Both the position numbers and the translations under genes were made by a program. Positions 58,531 through 64,000 of a stretch of 64,000 nt of DNA are shown in pieces. The notes beneath the pieces were generated by a model. It worked only from the letters and a program-made list of their open reading frames with translations. It did no database searches and was not told where the DNA came from. Location of the stretch: positions 9,920,001-9,984,000 of the forward strand of contig OY540815.1 of NCBI GenBank assembly GCA_961205875.1. Reading direction: 5' to 3'. The stretch comes from Sialis fuliginosa. Taxonomy: Eukaryota; Arthropoda; Insecta; Megaloptera; Sialidae. Each line of letters begins with the position of its first letter. Position 1 is the stretch's first letter.

Positions 58531-59961
58531 TAAATATTTCGTCTATTTTATAAAATTATATGATACGTTCGGCTTACATTTTTAACTTAAGTACATCATC
58601 ATATAGAAGTTTTTCCACTCTCTCGACTGGCCATGTCAATGGAGTCGTATAATTTCGAGTTAATACTGAACTATATTATATGTTTCTGGAATTTTGTGAT
58701 TGTACAGATATTTCGGACATTCCAGCGTAATAATTGAATATTTAAAAAAACTTGAGATACAAAATCATAAAAAAATTTTAACTCGCCTTTCTCAAAATCA
58801 AGTTTTTTGACGTCACTTTTATTTTTTGAATTATGCTAATATTGTTTATTTTATCTAACCTATCGAAATAAATCAATATCAATGAAAATTATTTTATCTT
58901 ACCAATAATTGTTTTATTTCTTTTATCTGTTATATAGTCTGAAAATTTACATATACTGTTCTCGCTATTACGTAGATACATATAAGAAAGTCCCATGTTA
59001 CCCATGGCATTTTTTCTTTACATTTATCTAAAAATAATCATAACTTATATAAATAAACTAGAATTCTTGAAGCGGATCAAAAACTTTTATAATCGACATG
59101 TGTTTTTTTAAACATCACTAGTATTGATTCGTCTGTAAAGTTTCTTTAGTTCTCAGACGGATTTGGAACATTAATTTTTTTTAAAGTACTTTAAGTGTTA
59201 AGTACTTTCTTAATCCTCTTTTCCAACAAAATACTAGTAATTGTTATACATGAAGTACGTTTACTTATCCTTCTACAAATGGTTTCTTTAAAAATTAACT
59301 CTTTTTTCAGGTATTAAATGGAAATAATATAAAATTAGGAGAAAAACTGTTTGTATCATAAAACATATTCGTTAGAATATGATTTTCAGTTTAAATATTA
59401 AATTGACATATCAAATTAAACTTTATACAACTATTTGAATTATATATCTAAACAGTTTTAAAATACTAACCCTGTAACTATTTGTGACATTTATTACAAA
59501 TAAAAAAAATAACATTGTTATGTTACATCTGATATATACAATGTACATATTATGTACATATATATACTATATTCTTTTCATTATTGTTATCATCTTTTAG
59601 TGTCGACTACCCATATATCATATTATGTTTTTGTCTGCTTGAAATTGCTTCTCAAGTTGAAATATATTTTTACATCGCAATTTTCAGAGAGCTATTTACA
59701 AAATTCATAATATATGCAAGTACTACAATAATAGTAATGAAATTCTTTGTGGAATGACTTTTTATAATCAATTTTAAAAGTTTTATTTTATAACTAATTT
59801 TCTCCATTGATGGAAAGTGGACAATAAATATTTTGATAATTTGTATGGTATTATTATTAATTAAAGGAAATATATTTGATTTTAATGTTTAATAAGTATG
59901 TCATTACTTTGAACAAATAATATTTGGTGCAATAATACAAAACTAACAAACAGTAACTCAC

Positions 59962-60092
59962 AAGCCAGCTTAGCACGTCCGCCGCCAGGGGCATCTGTAG
60001 TGTGCCGAAACAGCTGTCACAAGACGACATCTTGTTTACATGTCAGTCAACACAAAATGGCCGCGAACAAGAACCGCGAAATACGACACACA
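59962..60092 (-). CDS. Exon 2 with start codon of the minus-strand gene
   Basis: Acceptor TTTTCTGCACAG ends at 60093. The 131-base exon has a 62-base leader, then ATG at 60030 in good context (AACAAGATGT) and 23 codons, MSSCDSCFGTLQMPLA then ADVLSWL, ending in phase 0 at CTT/GTGAGTTAC, a strong donor. GC is well above the flanks, with CpG (GGCGGCGGACG). The N-terminus has two close cysteines and an amphipathic end. No signal peptide is obvious and I do not recognise the family. An upstream ATG-TAA lies immediately before the start. Plus-strand frames here (from 60002 and 60057) overlap but have no splice support. Confidence 0.6.
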
Positions 60093-60849
60093 CTGTGCAG
60101 AAAATTTATACACAAATCAATGTTTTCAAATTTGATTTTGTCATAACATGTCGACGAAAGTTTTTTAATAGTATTTCCGAAATAGATAATTGTGTACCAC
60201 TTTTGATTTCATTCCATACCACTTGTTCATAAGCTTCACAAAATTAGATTAGATATAGTTTTTTAAATTGTCACTTTGCATTTCTAAAGCAACACTTTTC
60301 ATATGATTTATTACACTTTTATTTTAAGTTACTGAATTATGTTTTAAATAGTTTCGATTCATGTTTCTTATAATATCTATTTTAAAAATATTTTTAGTTA
60401 CTGCTCCTTTAACATATATTTTACTATTTTTATCGGTTTTCATATTTTTTCATAAATGACAATTGTATAGCTTATTCTTTAATTTATGAATAATTATTTT
60501 GTAAATATAGAACACACTTAAATAAAAATAATTCACACACTTTTAGCAAAAAAAAATAAAATACATATGTAACACTGTCCAGCAGTGTTAAAAAATTATC
60601 AAAAATCGACCAGCGATAGAAACTTCAAATGCTATTTGTATTGGTCATTATATAAATATACGAGCAGCCTTTTTTATAATGTCTTAAATAAAAATAAATC
60701 AAAAACACATGGTTTAAATAAGTAATAACGATTTAATTATTTAATATACAAAACAACAAACACACTTGGTCCCATTATAAAAAAAATATTCGAATTTCGG
60801 TATTATCGAGTCGATGAAGTAAATAATTAATTTTCAATTAATCACTCAC
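60093..60849 (-). other. Putative first intron, 757 bases
   Basis: Between the AC/GTGAGTGAT donor at 60849 and the GCACAG acceptor at 60093. AT-rich with no recognisable repeat. The donor is strong and the acceptor has a moderate pyrimidine tract (AAATTTTCTGCACAG). Confidence 0.4.
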
Positions 60850-60951
60850 GTAATTTCGGACAGACAGAAACAAAAAATAACTAACTAAGCGGCGGAAGAG
60901 AAACGAAAAGCAAAACGTGAACTTTTGTAAAATAAAACTTGTATCGGCCAT
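60850..60951 (-). CDS. Upstream ORF, first part
   Basis: ATG at 60951 (GATATGGCCG) opens 34 codons (MADTSFILQKFTFCFSF ...) that reach the exon 1 donor in phase 0. Spliced to exon 2 the frame continues 18 codons (CVSYFAVLVRGHFVLTDM) and stops at 60038-60036, five bases before the main ATG. This would be a 52-cod uORF placed for reinitiation. A pyrimidine-rich leader would produce such F/L/S-rich text by chance, so translation is uncertain. Confidence 0.2.
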
Positions 60952-61110
60952 ATCTGCATGTAAAACGACAATAATAAGGCTACTATGATCACATATCTAA
61001 GCGCAAAGAAATCACAATGCGGCTTTGTGGTTGGCTCAGCGCTCGGCGTACCGACGCGTTAAGCAACCGACGCAGGACGTCGCCAAGAAATGGACAGCGA
61101 AAGAACAAAT
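60850..61110 (-). promoter_or_regulatory. CpG-rich promoter and 5' leader exon
   Basis: 61017-61090 is the most CpG-dense stretch seen near the gene start (GCGCTCGGCGTACCGACGCG, GACGTCGCC). A second CpG patch lies at 60892-60912 (GCGGCGGAAGAG). On the minus strand the segment ends at CCGAAATTAC/GTGAGTGAT. The start site cannot be fixed; no TATA box at a clear spacing was seen, in keeping with a CpG-type promoter. A 60-codon plus frame (from 61025) overlaps and is judged a shadow. Confidence 0.45.
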
Positions 61111-63149
61111 AGCCGTTACACAGTGTTGGACTATTCTTTTTTTAAATTTAATATTGTATTATTCTTTTTTTAAATACCTACATGCCCATAAATTTTCAAT
61201 TTATTAACTCATTATTTTTTTAAGGTTTTTGGCCTAGCATCTCGTAAGTTGTGATCTATCTGTTTTTTTTAATAAAAAAATGATTTGATTTCGAAAAATT
61301 TGATTTTTAATTTATATGCAGAACGCATGTATATTTAATGGAATTTTTTACTTTGTTAATATTCATATTATATTCAATATTCATACAATAGATTGTGCAA
61401 CAGCAAATGGAAATATATTATAATGTATATATTCCCATCTAATTGTCTCTTTCTTAAAGTACATATAGACTATATATTTAATATATACTATGGCCTCGCC
61501 AACTGTAGTTGTTGCACTTGCACACATTTTTTGCCTGTAACTCGCACTCTATTACTTTGTGGATGATATTTTCACGCACCTTAACAAGATGCTGTAATGG
61601 AAGTGTTGGTATTTCTAGATTTTCATAACTTTGAATAAACCTGGTTCTGAAACTACACGTGAATGTGTGTACTTATTTTTAAAAAATAGTAAAATATATG
61701 AGCTATCTATAAATAACATTAAAATTTTATACTTTTATCAATACATTGCTCTAATAATCGGAGAACCTTAACATGAATTATTTAGAAGATTTTTATCTTA
61801 TTTTTATCTCTTTCTCTCTTGGCTTTCTTTTTATATACGATTTTAATAACTGACAATTACTACAAGTTTTATAATATTTGGTACCTAATAGATATTTTTT
61901 TCTTGTAGATACTGTAAGTTTAAGAAAATAGATATAATAATGCCGAAAATTTTCGAAATTGGGATTTGATGGAGATATTATTTTAGAATTCCTTTTATCC
62001 ATTTTGACTATGTCACTATGATTTATGTTTACTGTTGTCTTTATCTCACAATAACTACGAATTATATATTTTTCTTCTAGAATTTAAATCATGTATTTTA
62101 TAAAGTTATAATATTGAACTTAAAAGAGTAAAATTAAATAAGTTGATATCTACTATTACAAATTACATATTTCAATAACATATTTATACATTTTTTTTAG
62201 TTTATATGTTAATAGCAATTAACAAATTCAAATGAAAAATTTAACCTATAACCAGCCCTGATCATTGCAGAGTGGACATTAAAATAATGAGACATCTTTA
62301 ATCAGTTGCCAAAAAACAAAGAGCAGCTTATACGTTTTCCTAATCGTATCTCATTTTATTAGAAGCCATATAAAACACTATCAAAAAGTTATTTAGGAGA
62401 TGACATTATGTACGACAATGCTTAGTTTCACAGACAGTTTTTCATTGAATGAGATAGAAATATCATTTGTATATTGTATATGCACATGCTGTCCTTCTCT
62501 CACATTACACAACAAAGATTAGATTGATGGCACGGCTAGCTAGATGGCACAGAACAAGTAAAATGAACGCCCACCTGTCTCTGTGTATCGAATTTAGATT
62601 GTGACAGAGGTACTTAAAATGTCTCGAATACTAGAACGGAACGTTAGGTTAAATTTAAATACAAACAACAGGAAGAGGTTAAATTTACTTTATCTATTTA
62701 GTTTAAGTAGTGCTTTATTTATGTAATGTAGGACTATTTTTAACTTTTTCGTTATTGTTTGAATTTGTTTTGTAAAACTTATATGATATATAGTTTAGTA
62801 AAAACATAAGAAACTATTATTCTCAAAACTCATTTATAAATTACATGCTAGTCGTATTTTAAGTAAAAAAACTTGACATGAAATTTTTCATGAGGAAGCT
62901 AACATCCCTCCAAATGAGTTTTTATTTAATATTTTGAGAAACCATTGTGACACAGTTTTGTATAACCAGTTTAGTATTAATAAGTATTATCGATTTCCAT
63001 TATTGACCAATTATAATTTATACCTGAAAAATTTCCGGAAACACGTTTTTTTTACATTTTTCTCAATTTACTGTTAAACTTTGGTACCACTGTATACTTA
63101 GTAAAAAGTTTAGTAACAATGAATGTAATTTTGTTCAAAATTATAATAA
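61111..63149. other. Upstream flank, nothing recognised
   Basis: AT-rich sequence with no repeat copy shared elsewhere in the window and no credible exon. The 69-codon minus frame at 61793-62002 (rich in K, N and S) has no splice or motif support. A mildly GC-raised patch at 62490-62650 (GATGGCACGGCTAGCTAG) has no open frame of note. Confidence 0.4.
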
Positions 63150-63910
63150 ACTAGCGCATTGGACCCGGTGTTACCCAGGTTAATATCTACAAATTATACA
63201 CCAAAACGTTCCTCGTGAAACACTATTCACCCAACATACCCACCTAACATGTCCATCCAACATATCCACCCAACTTTTTACTTCATGAAATTTATATTAA
63301 AAAATCCACAAATTATACACCTGAACCTAACCCATCCATTAGTGGAAATCGGAATAAAATCCGTTCAGGAGTTACTGATAAAAGTGTGAAAATTATATTT
63401 TCAAATTCACAGGAAACACCAGGCCTCGTCTTAAAAAAAATGATAGTAACAATCATAATATAATCAGTTTCGATATTTCCCTTCCTTGAAATTGAAATGT
63501 TTCATTTTATTTCAATTTTCAATCATTTTATTTTAAAATATAGAATTGTTAACTTGTGTCAAAAAACTTCCAATTATTCGACAAAATATTTGAAATAGAC
63601 TTAATCGTAGTGACCTAAATTAATGAAATATTGAAACCGTAAATTATAGAATTCTATCTTCCATGGCTACTATGTTTTTATATACCTATAGTAAATGACA
63701 GTTGTATGCTCAACATCATGGAAACAAAACACGACTTGATAAAGATTTTTTTAGTCTTTTGATGTTAAATCTTAGGTTCTCATAAAATATTAATAGCCAC
63801 GAAATTGCAGAGAAAAATCATCTAATGTGAAAACCGCATTGAAATCGGTTAAGTAATTCTCGAGTCTATAAGCCTTATATAAACGAACATTCATTTTATA
63901 TATATAGAGA
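63150..63910 (+). repeat. Interspersed repeat C, long copy
   Basis: It begins ACTAGCGCATTGGACCCGGT, GTTACCCAGGTTAATATC and ends AAATCGGTTAAGTAATTCTC, GAGTCTATAAG, ATAAACGAACATTC, then TATATATAGAGAT. About 760 bases. The ACCCAACATACCCACC stretch is a short internal array (CCAACATA/CCATCCAACATAT). The ending (genus-wide phrase 'AATCGGTTNAGTANTT...') is typical of decayed insect transposons. A truncated inverted copy is at 3570-3732. Confidence 0.65.
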
Positions 63911-64000
63911 TAAATATATTAAGGTACCTAATTTGAAATTTTAATTATGATTTTTTTTCTATTTATATTATTATTATTTTTTTTGTAATATAACTTACTA

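Larger units (their letters stand above)
28707..59961 (-). other. Putative second intron, about 31 kb
   Basis: The interval between the donor of exon 2 and the acceptor of exon 3. Besides the listed elements it holds mostly plain AT-rich sequence. In the larger gaps (30330-31190, 32125-33030, 33780-34760, 35400-36680, 37100-38070, 40200-42260, 47000-48550, 51730-53730, 54700-56460, 58540-59960) I see only homopolymer runs, simple-sequence drift and fragments with transposon-like ends: ACAGGATGTCCCAGATCG at 36690, and GGCGCCAACT-like words near 47185 and 49430. Confidence 0.45.

Noticed and set aside
59300..59325. CTCTTTTTTCAG followed by GTATTA, resembling a second recursive splice site on plus
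   Set aside because: The donor half lacks the GTAAGT/GTGAGT consensus and no plus-strand gene is supported nearby.
60057..60146. Plus ATG in good context (ACACAAAATGGCCG) opening 29 codons
   Set aside because: It lies antisense to the 5' leader of exon 2, has no usable donor and turns low complexity after the first dozen codons.
1..64000. CRISPR arrays, prophage, rRNA, bacterial operons, viral genes
   Set aside because: No regularly spaced repeats, no packed genes and no such protein motifs; the sequence behaves as insect nuclear DNA.

Overview
The window looks like AT-rich insect chromosomal DNA, roughly three quarters A+T by eye, and not bacterial or viral. The signs are spliced-gene signals with long introns, an irritans-type mariner remnant, many small DNA transposons with terminal inverted repeats, insertion in a TG microsatellite, and a short TTAGG run matching the common insect telomere unit. 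There is no rRNA, no convincing tRNA, no operon-like packing and no CRISPR. I cannot settle the insect order. Most open frames of 60-100 codons are chance or repeat-derived.

Best structure: a gene on the minus strand whose 5' end lies at about 61.1-59.96 kb and which runs leftwards. A CpG-rich segment at 61.1-60.85 kb ends in a strong GTGAGT donor (probable promoter and non-coding exon 1). Exon 2 (60092-59962) has a clean acceptor, an ATG at 60030, 23 codons and a GTGAGT donor. Exon 3 (28706-28629) is 78 bases, open in one frame only, phase 0 at both ends like exon 2, with a GTAAGT donor. The intron between them is about 31 kb. Further left lie a zero-length exon signature (TTTTTTCTAG followed by GTAAGT, a recursive splice site) at 17.6 kb and possible in-phase later exons at 12.15-12.02 kb and 3.01-2.93 kb. 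I do not recognise the protein.

Region by region: 1-28.6 kb, the putative long third intron or downstream part, holds MITEs, paired repeats, a possible divergent promoter at 16.2 kb, a perfect 26-bp hairpin at 25.8 kb and several GC-richer exon-like islands. 28.7-60 kb, the putative second intron, holds a 480-bp fold-back element, a pre-miRNA-like hairpin at 38.1 kb, a mariner fossil at 50.5 kb, an exon-like island at 51 kb, a proline-rich in-phase candidate alternative last exon at 54.4 kb, and hAT-, piggyBac- and other MITE-like elements. 61.1-64 kb is upstream flank and mostly featureless, apart from a 760-bp interspersed repeat at the right end.

No splice junction here is proven. In DNA this AT-rich, 20-50 codon open runs are common, so exon calls rest on splice signals, local GC and phase agreement. 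I have kept confidences low where only an open frame supports them.
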